Counted from the stretch's first letter, positions 20,821 to 36,310 are shown. The stretch: DNA of 64,000 nt from [Mycobacterium] crassicus (GCF_020181615.1 NZ_CP084029.1:62001-126000); one strand, 5' to 3'. Notes: generated by a model not told the origin, from the letters alone. Translations and numbers: made by a program.

Positions 20821-22017
20821 ATGGACGCGGCGACCATGAACGCGGGCCTGACTGACTTGAGATTCCGGCTGGACCGGGATGACTTCGCCGATGCGGTGGC
20901 GTGGGTTGCGAAATCTCTTCCGGCCCGCCCGACCGTGCCGTTGTTGGCCGGCGTGCTGCTGACCGGCTCGGACAACGGCCTGACCGTCTCCGGATTCGAC
21001 TACGAGGTCTCCGCAGAAGTTCAGCTTGCAGCCGAGATCGCTTCGCCGGGAAGTGTTTTGGTGTCCGGCCGGTTGCTCTCCGATATCACCAGGGCCCTGC
21101 CGGCCAAGCCTGTCGAGGTTCAGGTCGAGGCCACCCGTGTCGCGTTGACCTGTGGGAACGCGCGATTCTCGCTGCCGACCATGACCGTCGAGGACTACCC
21201 GACGCTGCCGACGTTGCCCGAGGAGACCGGGGTGTTGTCGGCTGATCTGTTCGCCGAGGCGATCAGCCAGGTCGCGGTGGCCGCCGGCCGGGACGACACA
21301 CTGCCGATGTTGACTGGTATTCGTGTCGAAATATCCGGCAACACAGTGGTTTTGGCTGCCACCGACCGATTCCGGCTGGCAGTTAGGGAATTGACCTGGT
21401 CAGCGGCTCCGGGGACCGAGGCTGCCGTGCTGGTGCCGGCCAAGACACTGGCCGAAGCCGCCAAAGCCAGCAGCGACGGCACCGAGGTGCACCTGGCGCT
21501 CGGGGCGGGTTCCGCGGTGGGCAGCGACGGACTGCTGGGTATCACCAGTGCCGGCAAGCGCAGCACTACCCGGTTGCTGGATGCGGAGTTCCCGAAGTTC
21601 CGGCAGCTGCTGCCCAGTGAACATCTTGCGGTTGCCACCATCGGGGTCGCGGAACTGACCGAGGCGATCAAACGTGTCGCGCTGGTCGCGGACCGCGGTG
21701 CGCAGGTGCGAATGGAGCTGTCCGAGGGCACTTTGCGGTTGTCGGCGGGTGCCGAGGATGTCGGCCGGGCCGAGGAGGATCTGCCCGTCGAATTCGTTGG
21801 TGAGCCCCTGACCATCGCGTTCAACCCCACGTACCTGACCGATGGCCTGGGCTCGTTGCACAGCGAGAAGGTGTCCATGGGGTTCACCGATCCGAAAAAG
21901 CCCGCCGTGCTGCGGCCGGCCACCAGCGACGACGCCGTGCCTGTCGGCAGCGGTCCGTTCCCGGCGGTGGCCTCGGATTACGTGTACCTGTTGATGCCGG
22001 TTCGCCTGCCCGGCTGA
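20821..22017 (+). CDS. dnaN: DNA polymerase III beta sliding clamp
   Basis: A 398-aa ring-shaped processivity factor. It has three repeated clamp domains, with typical segments [57 protein letters not shown] and the C-terminal [12 protein letters not shown]. Length matches the family in mycobacteria. The start is the first of two near ATGs (MDAATM), which agrees with homologues. Confidence 0.97.
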   Translation: MDAATMNAGLTDLRFRLDRDDFADAVAWVAKSLPARPTVPLLAGVLLTGSDNGLTVSGFDYEVSAEVQLAAEIASPGSVLVSGRLLSDITRALPAKPVEVQVEATRVALTCGNARFSLPTMTVEDYPTLPTLPEETGVLSADLFAEAISQVAVAAGRDDTLPMLTGIRVEISGNTVVLAATDRFRLAVRELTWSAAPGTEAAVLVPAKTLAEAAKASSDGTEVHLALGAGSAVGSDGLLGITSAGKRSTTRLLDAEFPKFRQLLPSEHLAVATIGVAELTEAIKRVALVADRGAQVRMELSEGTLRLSAGAEDVGRAEEDLPVEFVGEPLTIAFNPTYLTDGLGSLHSEKVSMGFTDPKKPAVLRPATSDDAVPVGSGPFPAVASDYVYLLMPVRLPG

Positions 22018-22054
22018 CCGGCGCGGCCGCGACGACGGGAGGGGTGGGTTTCTC

Positions 22055-23215
22055 GTGTATGTCCGCCACTTGGGCCTGCGCGATTTCCGATCCTGGGCGA
22101 ACGTCGACCTCGAGTTGGGTCCAGGTGCGACGGTACTGGTCGGCCCCAACGGTTACGGGAAAACCAATCTCGTTGAGGCACTGTGGTATTCGTCGACACT
22201 TGGCTCTCATCGGGTGGCCACCGATGCGCCGTTGATCCGATCGGGCGCGAGCCGAGCGGTGGTGTCGACGATCGTGGTCAACGAGGGCCGCGAATTGGCT
22301 GTCGACCTCGAGATCGCCGCCGGGCGGGCCAACAAGGTCCGGTTGAACCGGTCACCGGTGCGTCACGCCCGCGAGGTGGTCGGGGTATTAAGAGCGGTGC
22401 TGTTCGCCCCGGAGGACCTGGCACTGGTTCGGGGAGATCCGGGTGAGCGGCGGCGTTATCTCGACGAACTGGCCAGTATCCGCCGACCGCGCATCGCCGC
22501 GGTACGCGCCGACTACGACAAGGTGTTGCGGCAGCGGACCGCGCTGCTCAAAAGTGCGCCCGGCGCGCTGCATCGAGGGGACCGTGCCGTCCTGGACACG
22601 CTCGATGTCTGGGACGCCCAGTTGGCCGCACACGGGTCGGAGTTGATGGCGGCTCGCATCGATCTGGTCAACCAGTTGGCACCAGAAGTCGAAAAGGCCT
22701 ACCAACTGTTGGCTCCCGGACCGCGTACGGCGGCGGTCGCCTACCGGCCCAAGCTGGAGATCGACTCCGGTCCGGCCGGCGAGAGCGTGGCCGAACTGCA
22801 GGACGCGTTGCTGGCGGAATTGGCACGTCGCCGCAGCGCGGAGTTGGAGCGCGGCGTCTGTCTGGTCGGCCCGCACCGCGATGAATTGGAGCTTCGCCTC
22901 GGCGACAAGCCGGTGAAAGGCTTTGCCAGCCATGGTGAATCGTGGTCGATGGCGCTGTCGCTGAGGTTGGCCGCCTACCAGCTGTTGCGCAGCGAGGGGG
23001 CCGAACCGGTACTGCTGCTCGATGATGTGTTCGCCGAGTTGGACGCCGCGCGGCGCCGTGCTCTCGCCGATGTGGCGGCCTCCGCGGAGCAGGTGCTGAT
23101 CACCGCGGCGGTTCCCGACGACGTCCCGATCGATTGGGAGCCCCGCCGAATCAGCATCTCCGTTGTCGAGGACGACAACGGCCGCGTGTCAGAACTTGTC
23201 GGCGGTGCGCCGTGA
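22055..23215 (+). CDS. recF: DNA replication and repair protein RecF
   Basis: A 386-aa SMC-like ATPase that helps load RecA at gaps. Walker A is GPNGYGKTN near residue 31, the signature region follows in [25 protein letters not shown], and Walker B is [12 protein letters not shown]. The start is GTG ([14 protein letters not shown]), the typical N-terminus. The stop overlaps the dciA GTG. Confidence 0.96.
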   Translation: MYVRHLGLRDFRSWANVDLELGPGATVLVGPNGYGKTNLVEALWYSSTLGSHRVATDAPLIRSGASRAVVSTIVVNEGRELAVDLEIAAGRANKVRLNRSPVRHAREVVGVLRAVLFAPEDLALVRGDPGERRRYLDELASIRRPRIAAVRADYDKVLRQRTALLKSAPGALHRGDRAVLDTLDVWDAQLAAHGSELMAARIDLVNQLAPEVEKAYQLLAPGPRTAAVAYRPKLEIDSGPAGESVAELQDALLAELARRRSAELERGVCLVGPHRDELELRLGDKPVKGFASHGESWSMALSLRLAAYQLLRSEGAEPVLLLDDVFAELDAARRRALADVAASAEQVLITAAVPDDVPIDWEPRRISISVVEDDNGRVSELVGGAP

Positions 23216-23781
23216 CCGATGCTGATGATGACAGCGTGGTGCAGCCCCCGGCCCACCTCGCCGGCCTGTCCGGCATGGACCTGGTCCGGCGGACCCTTGC
23301 CGAAGCACGCGAAGCGGCCCGCAGCCAGGGCAAAGACGTCGGACAGGGGCGCCGGGCACCGCTTCGCCGGCGTACCCCCGGAACCGGTGGGGGTCGCCGG
23401 AGCTGGTCCGGTCCGGGGCCCGACCGGCGTGACCCCCAGGCCCTCGGCGCGGCCACTCGCGACCTCGCCCAATCGCGGGGCTGGTCGACTCAGGTCGCCG
23501 AGGGAACCGTGCTCGGCCAGTGGCGTTCGGTGGTGGGAGAGGACATCGCATCGCACGCGACCCCGACCAGGTTGTCCGAGGGAGTCCTCAGTGTCTCGGC
23601 GGAGTCGACGGCCTGGGCCACCCAACTGCGACTGGTGCAGGCACAACTCCTGGCGAAAATCGCGGCCGCTGTCGGCGACGGGGTCGTGACGAGCTTGAAG
23701 ATCATTGGTCCCACCGCCCCGTCATGGCGCAAGGGACCGCTGCACGTGTCGGGTCGCGGACCGCGTGACACCTACGGGTGA
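23212..23781 (+). CDS. dciA: DciA-family helicase loader (DUF721, Rv0004-like)
   Basis: A 189-aa protein; the family is the ancestral loader or operator of the replicative helicase DnaB. The N-terminal half is charged and low-complexity. The C-terminal DUF721 domain shows [28 protein letters not shown] and [24 protein letters not shown] at 23212 overlaps the recF stop (GTGA). A longer frame starting at 23134 is rejected because it would overlap recF deeply. Confidence 0.92.
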   Translation: MTDADDDSVVQPPAHLAGLSGMDLVRRTLAEAREAARSQGKDVGQGRRAPLRRRTPGTGGGRRSWSGPGPDRRDPQALGAATRDLAQSRGWSTQVAEGTVLGQWRSVVGEDIASHATPTRLSEGVLSVSAESTAWATQLRLVQAQLLAKIAAAVGDGVVTSLKIIGPTAPSWRKGPLHVSGRGPRDTYG

Positions 23782-23933
23782 CGGCCCGGCCGATGCACGC
23801 CTCAGTGCCGCTACGAGCACGAAATTCCCTTTGTCCAGCGGCCGGACGCATGCTCCACCGCGATATCCGCGCCACGGCGCAATCAGATGGGTGGAAACAC
23901 CCCAAGAAAATGCCCGCCGTGCGTTCCCCACGG

Positions 23934-23939
23934 TAGACT
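23934..23939 (+). promoter_or_regulatory. Candidate -10 element for gyrB
   Basis: TAGACT lies about 75 bp before the gyrB GTG in the 233-bp dciA-gyrB gap and matches the mycobacterial SigA -10 pattern (TANNNT). A good -35 is not obvious, which is common in mycobacteria. The gene is expected to be supercoiling-responsive, but nothing here shows it. Confidence 0.4.
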
Positions 23940-23990
23940 GTCCGGGTATCTCTCGCATTCACGCCTGTGATGCGTCGAATACCTGTCTGA

Positions 23991-26045
<2,055 letters not shown>

Positions 26046-26085
26046 CGCTATCTGACCCGCTTACGGCTGATTGAACGAGGAATAG

Positions 26086-28593
<2,508 letters not shown>

Positions 28594-28649
28594 GCGCGAC
28601 TGGAAGCCGAGCGACCGGCCGGCCCGGACATACAGGTAAGGAGCCGTGG

Positions 28650-29480
28650 GTGAGCGCACCGAACGAGCCGGGGCATCCGGGCAACGGTCCCGGTAAGGCG
28701 GAATCCCCGGGCAGTGGCTCGGCCGACGCCGCAGGTCCGCGGTCCCCGGGCCGCCCCGGCAGGATCACCGACAGCGGGGAGCCGCCGCCGTGGCAGCGTG
28801 GCGGTCAGACCCGCCCGTCCGCTCCGGCCCGGCCGGCCGAGCCGAGCCCGGCCGCCCACTCCCCCGGGGTGGATGAGCGGCTGCGCCGTTTCGTGTCCGG
28901 CACGGCGGCGCCCGGGGCGCAGCAGGCCGCACCGCCCCCGGCGCCGGCCAAGCCCGCCAAACCGGCGGCGACACCGCCCACCCAGGCCCCTGCTCAGCCA
29001 CCGGCGGCATCGGTGAAGCCTGCCCCGCCCGAGGACGCCTACGGCAGCGAACTGCCGGATCTGTCCGAAGCGGCGAAGCGGCGGACACCGGCTCGGCGTC
29101 CGCCGGTGTCGGCCGGGCCGCGCGGTCCGTTGCGGGCCACCATGCAGATCCGGCGGATCGATCCGTGGAGCGCGTTGAAGGTGTCGTTGCTGCTGTCGAC
29201 GGCCCTGTTCTTCGTCTGGATGATCGCCGTCGCAGTGCTGTACGTCATGCTCGGCGCGATGGGTGTCTGGAGCAAACTGAACAGCAATGTCGGCGACCTG
29301 CTGACGAATAACAGTGCCGCGGAACTGGTTTCGGGCAGCTCCATCTTCGGCGCCGCCGCCCTGATCGGACTGGTCAACGTCGTGGTGTTGACGGCGATGG
29401 CCACCCTGGGTGTGGTGATCTACAACCTGAGCACCGACGTCGTCGGCGGTGTGGAGGTGACTCTGGCCGACCGGGACTGA
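28650..29480 (+). CDS. Conserved membrane protein, DUF3566, Rv0007-like
   Basis: A 276-aa protein with a long Pro/Ala/Gly-rich N-terminal half (about residues 1-165), then a conserved membrane domain starting [30 protein letters not shown]. Two hydrophobic segments are clear ([20 protein letters not shown] and [21 protein letters not shown]). Role unknown; its position after gyrBA is conserved in actinobacteria. The start is GTG preceded by AAGGAG. Confidence 0.87.
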   Translation: MSAPNEPGHPGNGPGKAESPGSGSADAAGPRSPGRPGRITDSGEPPPWQRGGQTRPSAPARPAEPSPAAHSPGVDERLRRFVSGTAAPGAQQAAPPPAPAKPAKPAATPPTQAPAQPPAASVKPAPPEDAYGSELPDLSEAAKRRTPARRPPVSAGPRGPLRATMQIRRIDPWSALKVSLLLSTALFFVWMIAVAVLYVMLGAMGVWSKLNSNVGDLLTNNSAAELVSGSSIFGAAALIGLVNVVVLTAMATLGVVIYNLSTDVVGGVEVTLADRD

Positions 29481-29551
29481 CGCCCCGGTACCCGGCGCTT
29501 TTGGTGGGGGGCCCTTCGGTGCGGTAATCTCGGCGCTCGGTCGTAGACGAC

Positions 29552-29625
29552 GGGCCTATAGCTCAGGCGGTTAGAGCGCTTCGCTGATAACGAAGAGGTC
29601 GGAGGTTCGAGTCCTCCTAGGCCCA
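29552..29625 (+). tRNA. ileT: tRNA-Ile (anticodon GAT)
   Basis: A 74-nt cloverleaf. The acceptor GGGCCTA pairs with TAGGCCC, the anticodon arm reads CTTCGCTGATAACGAAG with anticodon GAT, and the T-arm is GGAGGTTCGAGTCCTCC. CCA is not encoded. Paired with tRNA-Ala downstream as in M. tuberculosis. Confidence 0.97.
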
Positions 29626-29638
29626 CTAGTCCCCACCG

Positions 29639-29711
29639 GGGGCCTTAGCTCAGTTGGTAGAGCGCTGCCTTTGCAAGGCAGATGTCAGGAGTTCGAATCT
29701 CCTAGGCTCCA
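29639..29711 (+). tRNA. alaT: tRNA-Ala (anticodon TGC)
   Basis: A 73-nt cloverleaf. The acceptor GGGGCCT pairs with AGGCTCC (one G-U pair), the anticodon loop in TGCCTTTGCAAGGCA gives TGC, and the T-arm is AGGAGTTCGAATCTCCT. It lies 13 nt after tRNA-Ile, so the two are probably co-transcribed. Confidence 0.97.
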
Positions 29712-29752
29712 CAAAGCCGTTCGGCCGTCGTTTACGGCGGCGCGTCCGGTCC

Positions 29753-30178
29753 TTACAGCTTCGGGTGCGCGTCCACGCTCGGTGGGCGCGGCGAGGGTTC
29801 CTCGGCTTGACTCGAGCGGCGGATCAGCACCGCGACGACTCCACCGGCCAGCAGTGCCGCAGCGGCCGCTCCGGCGATCACCCACGACCGGCGGACCCGG
29901 TGCCGGGCCGGCCGGCCTTCGAGCGCCTCCGGCAGACCGGCGACCATCTCCTGCGCGGCGGCCAATTCCCGGGCGGCAGCGTCAGCGGCTTCGGCCACGT
30001 GGTGCGCCAGTCGGCTCTCGCGGTAACGCCGGCGCAGCTCCCCCGCGCCTCGATACATCGCGGCCCCGCTGAGTCCGACAGCGCCACGGGCCACATCCAC
30101 CGGCCCGGCTGCGGTATAGGCCAATCCGCGGGTCAGCCGTTCCCGATGGGTCACAGGGGTCTCGGTGGACAGCCGCAT
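29753..30178 (-). CDS. cwsA: Cell wall synthesis protein CwsA
   Basis: A 141-aa membrane protein; the family interacts with CrgA and Wag31 and affects pole growth and division. It starts [21 protein letters not shown], has an Ala/Arg-rich helical region, one membrane helix near the C-terminus ([21 protein letters not shown]) and a short tail ending [13 protein letters not shown], which resembles the M. tuberculosis C-terminus. ATG at 30178 was preferred over the upstream frame to 30340. Its start is near the divergent ppiA start (41 bp). Confidence 0.88.
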   Translation of the reverse strand: MRLSTETPVTHRERLTRGLAYTAAGPVDVARGAVGLSGAAMYRGAGELRRRYRESRLAHHVAEAADAAARELAAAQEMVAGLPEALEGRPARHRVRRSWVIAGAAAAALLAGGVVAVLIRRSSQAEEPSPRPPSVDAHPKL

Positions 30179-30218
30179 GGGCCCAACGCTACCCGTGACG
30201 CAGCACACCGCACCGCGA

Positions 30219-30767
30219 ATGGCAGACTGTGATCCCATGACCACCAGCCCAATCGCCACTGCTACCGCAACCCTGCACACCAACCGCGGCGACATCAAGA
30301 TCGCGCTGTTCGGCAACCACGCCCCCAAGACCGTCGGCAACTTCGTCGGGCTGGCTCAGGGCACCAAGGAGTACTCCACCGCCAACGCCTCCGGCGGCTC
30401 GTCGGGCCCGTTCTACGACGGTGCTGTGTTCCACCGGGTGATCGGCGGCTTCATGATTCAGGGCGGCGACCCGACCGGCACCGGTCGCGGCGGCCCGGGC
30501 TACAAGTTCGAGGACGAGTTCCACCCGGAGCTGGTGTTCGACAAGCCCTACCTGCTGGCGATGGCCAACGCGGGTCCCGGCACCAACGGGTCGCAGTTCT
30601 TCATCACGGTCGGCCAGACCCCGCACCTGAACCGCAAGCACACCATCTTCGGTGAGGTCGTCGACCCCGACTCGCAGCGCGTTGTCGACGCGATCGCCAC
30701 CACCTCGACCGACCGCAACGACCGGCCGTCCGAGCCGGTCGTGATCGAGTCGGTGACCGTCTCCTAG
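30219..30767 (+). CDS. ppiA: Peptidyl-prolyl cis-trans isomerase A (cyclophilin)
   Basis: A 182-aa cyclophilin that speeds prolyl isomerisation during folding. The core shows [30 protein letters not shown] and [18 protein letters not shown], with the catalytic Arg in FHRV. ATG at 30219 (MADCDPM) gives the same length as M. tuberculosis PpiA; an in-frame ATG at 30165 would overlap cwsA. No signal peptide. Confidence 0.95.
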   Translation: MADCDPMTTSPIATATATLHTNRGDIKIALFGNHAPKTVGNFVGLAQGTKEYSTANASGGSSGPFYDGAVFHRVIGGFMIQGGDPTGTGRGGPGYKFEDEFHPELVFDKPYLLAMANAGPGTNGSQFFITVGQTPHLNRKHTIFGEVVDPDSQRVVDAIATTSTDRNDRPSEPVVIESVTVS

Positions 30768-30784
30768 AAACGGCGTGAACGTGG

Positions 30785-30813
30785 CTCAGCGGCCGGTGTA
30801 GCCGGCCGCTGAG
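30785..30813. terminator. Hairpin between convergent ppiA and PH-domain gene
   Basis: CTCAGCGGCCGG at 30785-30796 and CCGGCCGCTGAG at 30802-30813 form a perfect 12-bp stem with a 5-nt loop. It overlaps the last codons and stop of the minus-strand gene and lies just after the ppiA stop, so it could terminate transcription in both directions. There is no U-tract. Confidence 0.55.
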
Positions 30814-31217
30814 ATCACGTCGAACAAATCGCGCGGGTCGGTGCCCAGATCCCACCGCGACAGGATCAACAGTTCGTCGTCGTCCGTCTCGATCTCCAGC
30901 AGCCGCTGCGTGCGTCCGATCCGCTGGAACTCGGTGACGCGTACCCGGGTGAGACTGCCGCGGGTCAGTAGGCGGGTGCGCATCCAGCCCCGGACGGCCA
31001 GACCCGCGGGGGTCAATTCGAGTTTCGGTCGTGCGTGCCAGGACAGACCGGCAAACACCAGCAGGCCGACTCCGGCAATGCCGGCCACCAGCCGGCTGGC
31101 CGGATCTGTGGTGAGCGTCACAGCGCTGATAGCTAACAATGTGCCGGCAACCGCGCAACCAGCGATTCCGCCAGCTGAAGGCGACCAGTGTGTTTGCTGG
31201 GAGGCGTTTTCAGTCAA
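30786..31217 (-). CDS. PH-domain membrane protein, Rv0010c-like
   Basis: A 143-aa protein with two adjacent hydrophobic segments in the first half (GIAGCAVAGTLLAISAVTL and LVAGIAGVGLLVFAGL), then a PH-like domain (LELTPAGLAVRGWMRTRLLTRGSL, ending ILSRWDLGTDPRDLFDVISAAG). Function unknown. The start appears to be TTG (LTENASQQTH) behind AGGTCGAG. Two DnaA-box-like sites lie 20-42 bp upstream of this start. Confidence 0.82.
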   Translation of the reverse strand: MTENASQQTHWSPSAGGIAGCAVAGTLLAISAVTLTTDPASRLVAGIAGVGLLVFAGLSWHARPKLELTPAGLAVRGWMRTRLLTRGSLTRVRVTEFQRIGRTQRLLEIETDDDELLILSRWDLGTDPRDLFDVISAAGYTGR

Positions 31218-31237
31218 CTCGACCTGCGGTTTCGAGG

Positions 31238-31259
31238 TTATCTACAGGAGTTGTCCACA
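31238..31259. promoter_or_regulatory. Two DnaA-box-like sequences upstream of the PH-domain gene
   Basis: TTGTCCACA at 31251-31259 is a perfect mycobacterial DnaA box, and TTATCTACA at 31238-31246 is one mismatch from TTATCCACA, in the same orientation and 13 bp apart. They lie between the Rv0010c-like start and crgA, about 10.5 kb from oriC. Confidence 0.6.
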
Positions 31260-31357
31260 TTGGGGATGAATCACATCGTTGTGATTGAGCAATCGCTTGG
31301 TTCCCCCGCTGGCATCGTCGATCGCTCGACATCACCGAAATCAGGGCCCGAAACGGC

Positions 31358-31639
31358 TCAACGCCAGCGCATGGTGAGCAACAAACCCGAGATCATGAAG
31401 GCAAACGCGATCGCGTAGTTCCACGGGCCCAGCTCGCTCATCCAGGTCAGGGCCGCGGGCGTGTCCAGCCCGGTGGCAGCCAGCTGGTAGACCATCAACC
31501 ACATCAGCCCGAAGAGCATCAGGCCCAGAAACAGCGCGATGAACCAGGCGCTCGACGGTCCGGCCTTGACCTTGACCGGGGTACGGCTCACCGACGAGGG
31601 GGTGAAGCTTGTCTTCTTGCGAACCTTCGACTTGGGCAT
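31358..31639 (-). CDS. crgA: Cell division protein CrgA
   Basis: A 93-aa protein, the same length as M. tuberculosis CrgA, which recruits FtsZ, FtsQ, FtsI and CwsA to the septum. It starts [21 protein letters not shown], with two membrane helices ([20 protein letters not shown] and [18 protein letters not shown]) separated by a short extracellular loop, and ends MRWR. A longer frame to 31948 is rejected; the short form matches the family. Confidence 0.95.
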   Translation of the reverse strand: MPKSKVRKKTSFTPSSVSRTPVKVKAGPSSAWFIALFLGLMLFGLMWLMVYQLAATGLDTPAALTWMSELGPWNYAIAFAFMISGLLLTMRWR

Positions 31640-31731
31640 CGGTACCTCGGGACAGTGCGGCGTGAAGCTGCGAGGATGGGTCAGGTACGAGATTAACCCA
31701 GCAGGGCGCGACGGCGAGAATTGGAGAGCCG

Positions 31732-32493
31732 ATGGAGCACGACCGGCCGCCGCCCCCCGGCCGCAGCTTCCGCTGGCGGCTAGGCGTCCCGCTGGTCTGC
31801 CTACTGGCCGGGCTGCTGCTGGCCGCCACCCATGGCGTGTCCGGGGGTAAGGAGATTCGCCGCGGGGACGCCCCCCGCCTGGTCGACCTGGTCCGCTCCA
31901 CCCAGTCGACGGTCGATCGCCTAACCGACCAGCGCGACACCCTGGCAACGGCGGTCCGCGCGGTACACGGCCGAGGCGCCGGTGCCGCCCTGTCGGCGAT
32001 GCGCAACCGTGCCGACCAACTCGCCGAGGCCGCGGGCCTGGAGGCGATGCACGGCCCCGGCCTGGTGGTGACTCTCACCGACGCGCAGCGCGACGCCAAC
32101 GGCCGGTTCCCCAGGGACGCCTCGCCCGATGATCTGGTGGTGCACCAGCAGGACGTCTCCGCGGTCCTCAACGCGCTGTGGACCGCGGGCGCCGAAGCCG
32201 TCCAGATGCAGGACCAGCGGATCACCGCTGCGTCGGCGCCGCGCTGTGTCGGAAACACCCTGCTCCTCAATGGCCGCACCTACAGCCCGCCCTACGTGGT
32301 GACCGCGATCGGTGACCCGCAGGCGATGCAGGACGCCCTGGCCGCCGCACCCCTGGTCACGCTGTACAAGCAGTACGTGATCCGGTTCGGCCTGGGCTAC
32401 AGCGAGCAGGTCAGCACGGATCTGCGGGTGGCTGAGACCCCGGGGCCGGCACGAATGCGCTACGCCGTCCCCGCCGGTCCGGTCGACTACTGA
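31732..32493 (+). CDS. DUF881 membrane-anchored protein, Rv0012-like
   Basis: A 253-aa protein with an N-terminal anchor ([19 protein letters not shown]) and an extracellular DUF881 domain ([50 protein letters not shown]). The family is found near division genes in actinobacteria and Firmicutes; function is not known. It is divergent from crgA with a 92-bp shared promoter region, and trpG follows. Confidence 0.87.
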   Translation: MEHDRPPPPGRSFRWRLGVPLVCLLAGLLLAATHGVSGGKEIRRGDAPRLVDLVRSTQSTVDRLTDQRDTLATAVRAVHGRGAGAALSAMRNRADQLAEAAGLEAMHGPGLVVTLTDAQRDANGRFPRDASPDDLVVHQQDVSAVLNALWTAGAEAVQMQDQRITAASAPRCVGNTLLLNGRTYSPPYVVTAIGDPQAMQDALAAAPLVTLYKQYVIRFGLGYSEQVSTDLRVAETPGPARMRYAVPAGPVDY

Positions 32494-32538
32494 CCCGGCG
32501 CAACCGACCGCCATCAACACGGCGGTAGCCTGTCATTC

Positions 32539-33216
32539 GTGCGGATCCTGGTCGTCGACAACTACGACAGCTTTGTGTTCAACCTGGTGCAGTACCTGGG
32601 CCAGTTGGGTGTCAAGGCCGTCGTCTGGCGCAACGACGACGAGCGCCTGCAGGATCCGGCTGCGGCGGTGGCGGAGTTCGACGGCGTGCTGCTGAGCCCC
32701 GGGCCGGGCACCCCTGAACGCGCCGGCGCCTCGATCGCCTTGGTGGGCGCCTGCGCGGCGGCGCGGATCCCGGTGTTGGGCGTGTGCCTGGGACACCAGG
32801 CGATCGGCGTCGCGTTCGGCGGCACCGTGGGCCGGGCACCGGAGCTGCTGCACGGCAAGACCAGCACCGTCTTCCACACCGACGCCGGTGTACTGCACGG
32901 CCTGCCGGATCCGTTCACCGCGACCCGCTATCACTCGCTGACGATCCTGCCGGAGACCCTGCCCGCCGAACTCGAGGTGACGGCGCGTACCCGGGGCGGG
33001 GTGATCATGGGTGTGCGGCACATCGAGCTGCCCATCCACGGGGTGCAATTCCACCCGGAGTCCATCCTCACCGAGGGCGGCCACCGGATGCTGGCCACCT
33101 GGCTGGGCTACTGCGGCTACCCCTGCGATGACGCATTGGTGCGCCGATTGGAAGAGGAGATCGCGGCCACGGTGCAGACCGCGCGGCCGCCCGCGCCGGT
33201 GGCGCCCGGTTACTGA
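32539..33216 (+). CDS. trpG: Anthranilate/aminodeoxychorismate synthase glutamine amidotransferase subunit
   Basis: A 225-aa class I glutamine amidotransferase that supplies ammonia for anthranilate and probably also for p-aminobenzoate synthesis. The nucleophile is in LGVCLGHQAIG, and His/Glu are in VQFHPESILTEGG. Starts MRILVVDNYDSFVFNLVQYL (GTG). No trpE or pabB neighbour is present, as in M. tuberculosis, so a shared TrpG/PabA role is inferred. Its stop overlaps the convergent pknB stop by 7 bp. Confidence 0.93.
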   Translation: MRILVVDNYDSFVFNLVQYLGQLGVKAVVWRNDDERLQDPAAAVAEFDGVLLSPGPGTPERAGASIALVGACAAARIPVLGVCLGHQAIGVAFGGTVGRAPELLHGKTSTVFHTDAGVLHGLPDPFTATRYHSLTILPETLPAELEVTARTRGGVIMGVRHIELPIHGVQFHPESILTEGGHRMLATWLGYCGYPCDDALVRRLEEEIAATVQTARPPAPVAPGY

Positions 33217-35084
33217 CCGAAGCGCAGCGTGATGTTGCCGTCGGTGTTGACGCCCTGACCGGCCGAGGGGCTCTGGGACAGCACCCGGTTGTGCCCGGAC
33301 CCGCCGGCGTCGACGTCGGCGCCCTTGACCAGCATCCCGGTCCACCCCAGTGCCCGCAGCTGCGGTTCGGCGTCGGTCCAGAACATGCCGGCCAGATCGG
33401 GCATCACGAACTGGTTGCCCCGTGACACCCGCAGTTCGATGACACCGTCGACCGGAGCGGTCTCCCCGGTGGGCGGGCTGGTGGCGATCACCTGGCCGGC
33501 CGGCCGGGGGCTGTCGACGGCCACCTCGGTGATCTTGGTGAAGCCGTAGACGGTCAGGTTCTTAGTCGCCAGCTCCACCGTCTGGCCGGTGACATCGGGT
33601 ACCTGCTTGGTTGCCGGGCCGGTGCCCATCACGATCACGATCTCGTTGGTGATCGCCGTGGTCTGGTTGGCAGGCGGATTGGTGCCCACCACTTTGTCTT
33701 TCAGCTCCGGGGTGGACGGCGAGTCGACCTGCTTGAACTTGCCGAAACCGGCGGCGGTCAGCTTCTTGACGGCGTCGGCGTAGCTCAGTGAGGCGACGTC
33801 GGGCAGCTGGCGCTGCTCGGGCCCGTAGGACACGTTGACGGTGATCTTGTCGCCCTTGTTCGCCGGGGCGCCCGCGGGCGGGTCGGTACTGATCACATGG
33901 TCCGGCGGCACGTCGGAGTCGGACCGCTGCTCGGTGCGGGTCTTGAAGCCCTTGTTCTGCAGTTCGGCGATCGCGTCGACCGATGCCCGGTTGCGGACGT
34001 CGGGAACCTGGATCTGGTGGGTGCGCCCGCCGAAACTGTTGATCGACACGGTGACGATCACGGTCAGAACCGCCAGCACGATCGCGGCGATCAGCCAGCG
34101 GCCCACCGAACCGGCCCCTTCGTGGCCGAAGTCGAGCTGCTGCCGCGGAAGCGGGTCGGTCTGCGGGCCGCCGCCATCACCCGGCCGGGACGTCATGAAC
34201 GAGGCGCGGTCGGCCTCGGTGAGCACCCGGGGTGCTTCCGGCTTCTCCCCGTTGTGCACCCGCACCAGGTCGGCGCGCATCTCGGCGGCGGTCTGGTAGC
34301 GGTTGTCCGGGTTCTTCGCCAGTGCCTTGAGCACCACCGCATCCAGGTCGGCGGGCAGGCCGGGGTGGCGCTCCGACGGCGGAACCGGGTCTTCGCGGAC
34401 ATGCTGGTAGGCCACCGCCACCGGTGAGTCACCAACGAAAGGTGGGTCGCCGGTGAGGATTTCGTACAGCACGCAGCCCAGCGAGTACACGTCGGAGCGG
34501 GCGTCGACGGTGTCGCCTCGTGCCTGTTCGGGCGACAGATACTGGGCGGTGCCGATCACCGCCGCGGTCTGGGTGACGCTGTTGCCGGCGTCGGCGACCG
34601 CGCGGGCGATGCCGAAGTCCATCACCTTCACCGCGTTGTGCTGGTCGATCATGATGTTGGCCGGCTTGACGTCGCGGTGGATGATGCCGTGCTGGTGGCT
34701 GAAGTTCAGCGCCTGGCAGGCGTCGGCGATCACCTCGATGGCACGGGTGGGCGGCATCGGGCCGTCGTTGTGCACGATGTCGCGCAGCGTGACGCCCTCG
34801 ACGAGCTCCATCACGATGTAGGGCAGCGGACCGGCCGGGGTCTCGGCTTCGCCGGTGTCATACACCGCGACGATCGCGGGGTGGTTCAGCGCGGCCGCGT
34901 TCTGCGCCTCCCGCCGGAACCTCAGGTAGAAGCTCGGGTCGCGGGCCAGGTCGGCGCGCAGCACCTTGACGGCCACCTCGCGGTGCAGCCGGGTGTCGAC
35001 GGCCCGGTGCACCTCCGACATGCCGCCGAAGCCGAGGATCTCCCCGAGTTCGTAGCGGTCGGAGAGCCGCTGCGGGGTGGTCAT
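33210..35084 (-). CDS. pknB: Serine/threonine protein kinase PknB
   Basis: A 624-aa essential receptor kinase controlling peptidoglycan synthesis and growth. The cytoplasmic kinase domain has [13 protein letters not shown], the catalytic Lys in [16 protein letters not shown] near residue 136, DFGIARA and APE-equivalent SPEQA. A juxtamembrane region, one helix near 327-349 ([19 protein letters not shown]) and four extracellular PASTA repeats follow. Its known substrates CwlM, MurJ and FhaA are all in this window. ATG at 35084 overlaps the pknA stop; the longer frame to 35291 is an artefact. Confidence 0.97.
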   Translation of the reverse strand: MTTPQRLSDRYELGEILGFGGMSEVHRAVDTRLHREVAVKVLRADLARDPSFYLRFRREAQNAAALNHPAIVAVYDTGEAETPAGPLPYIVMELVEGVTLRDIVHNDGPMPPTRAIEVIADACQALNFSHQHGIIHRDVKPANIMIDQHNAVKVMDFGIARAVADAGNSVTQTAAVIGTAQYLSPEQARGDTVDARSDVYSLGCVLYEILTGDPPFVGDSPVAVAYQHVREDPVPPSERHPGLPADLDAVVLKALAKNPDNRYQTAAEMRADLVRVHNGEKPEAPRVLTEADRASFMTSRPGDGGGPQTDPLPRQQLDFGHEGAGSVGRWLIAAIVLAVLTVIVTVSINSFGGRTHQIQVPDVRNRASVDAIAELQNKGFKTRTEQRSDSDVPPDHVISTDPPAGAPANKGDKITVNVSYGPEQRQLPDVASLSYADAVKKLTAAGFGKFKQVDSPSTPELKDKVVGTNPPANQTTAITNEIVIVMGTGPATKQVPDVTGQTVELATKNLTVYGFTKITEVAVDSPRPAGQVIATSPPTGETAPVDGVIELRVSRGNQFVMPDLAGMFWTDAEPQLRALGWTGMLVKGADVDAGGSGHNRVLSQSPSAGQGVNTDGNITLRFGQ

Positions 35085-36310
35085 CGCGCGATCCAGCCGG
35101 AGGGGTGCGCCGGCGGTCCCGCCGGGTGCGACTCGGGGCTGGACTCCGTGCTCGACGAGGTCGTCGGCGGCGCCCCGGTGTCGGTGATGGTCGGGGTGGA
35201 CGGCGCCAGGGAACCGCCCGGACTCTTGGCGTTGACCACGATCAGCACCGCGATGATGATCGCCAGCGTGCCCAGCACCCCCGCCGCCCACAGCAGGGCC
35301 CGCTGCCCGGCGGTGAAAGTGCGTCGCGGTGGCGGCGGGCGATGGTTGCCGGTGGTCCGCCGCACCGCGGTCTGCCGCGCCGACACCGGCGCGGCGGCAC
35401 GGGTGACCTGCCCCGACGGAATCGACGACGGCGCAGCCCGCCCGGCCGGCAAGGACTGGCTGGGCCGGGTCGGCCGGCGCCCGGAGCGCACCGCGGCGAC
35501 CGCATCGGCGAACGGGCCGCCGCTGCGATAGCGGGAGCCGGGGTTCTTGGCCAGCGTGATCTCGATGAGCTCGCGCACGTTGGGCGGCAACTCGGCCGGC
35601 AGCGGCGGCGGCGGCTCCTTGATGTGCTTCATCGCCACGGTCAGCGCGCCGTCGCCGGTGAACGGCCGGCGCCCGGACAGCACCTCGTAGCCGACCACGC
35701 CCAGGGAGTACACGTCGCTGGCGGCGGTGGCGTCCTGCCCCAGCGCCTGCTCCGGGGCGATGTACTGCGCGGTGCCCATCACCATGCCGGTCTGGGTGAC
35801 CGGGGCGGCGTCGACGGCCTTGGCGATACCGAAGTCGGTGATCTTCACCTGGCCGGTGGGCGTGATCATGATGTTGCCGGGTTTGACGTCGCGGTGCACC
35901 AGCCCGGTGCTGTGCGCGACCTGCAGGGCCCGGCCGGTCTGCTCCAGCATGTCCAGGGCGTGCCGCAGCGACAGCCGTCCGGTCCGTTTGAGCACCGAGT
36001 TCAACGGCTCACCGTTGACCAGTTCCATCACCAGGAACGCGGTGCGGCCCTCACCGTCGAGCTCGGTCTCGCCGTAGTCGTGCACGCTGGCGATGCCCGG
36101 GTGGTTGAGCATGGCGGTGTTGCGTGCCTCGGCGCGGAACCGTTCGATGAACTCCGGGTCCGAGGAGAACTCGGGCTTGAGCACCTTCACCGCGACGCGG
36201 CGGCCCAGCCGGTTGTCGACGGCCTCCCACACCTGGCCCATGCCGCCGGTGGCGATCAACCGCTGCAAGCGGTACCGCCCGGCCAGCGCCGCTCCGACCT
36301 GGGGACTCAT
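35081..36310 (-). CDS. pknA: Serine/threonine protein kinase PknA
   Basis: A 409-aa membrane kinase regulating shape and division. The kinase domain starts [20 protein letters not shown] with [11 protein letters not shown], catalytic [17 protein letters not shown] near residue 136 and DFGIAKA. One membrane helix ([20 protein letters not shown]) precedes a short Ser/Thr/Pro-rich extracellular tail without PASTA repeats. M. tuberculosis PknA is 431 aa. ATG at 36310 overlaps the pbpA stop. Confidence 0.96.
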   Translation of the reverse strand: MSPQVGAALAGRYRLQRLIATGGMGQVWEAVDNRLGRRVAVKVLKPEFSSDPEFIERFRAEARNTAMLNHPGIASVHDYGETELDGEGRTAFLVMELVNGEPLNSVLKRTGRLSLRHALDMLEQTGRALQVAHSTGLVHRDVKPGNIMITPTGQVKITDFGIAKAVDAAPVTQTGMVMGTAQYIAPEQALGQDATAASDVYSLGVVGYEVLSGRRPFTGDGALTVAMKHIKEPPPPLPAELPPNVRELIEITLAKNPGSRYRSGGPFADAVAAVRSGRRPTRPSQSLPAGRAAPSSIPSGQVTRAAAPVSARQTAVRRTTGNHRPPPPRRTFTAGQRALLWAAGVLGTLAIIIAVLIVVNAKSPGGSLAPSTPTITDTGAPPTTSSSTESSPESHPAGPPAHPSGWIAR

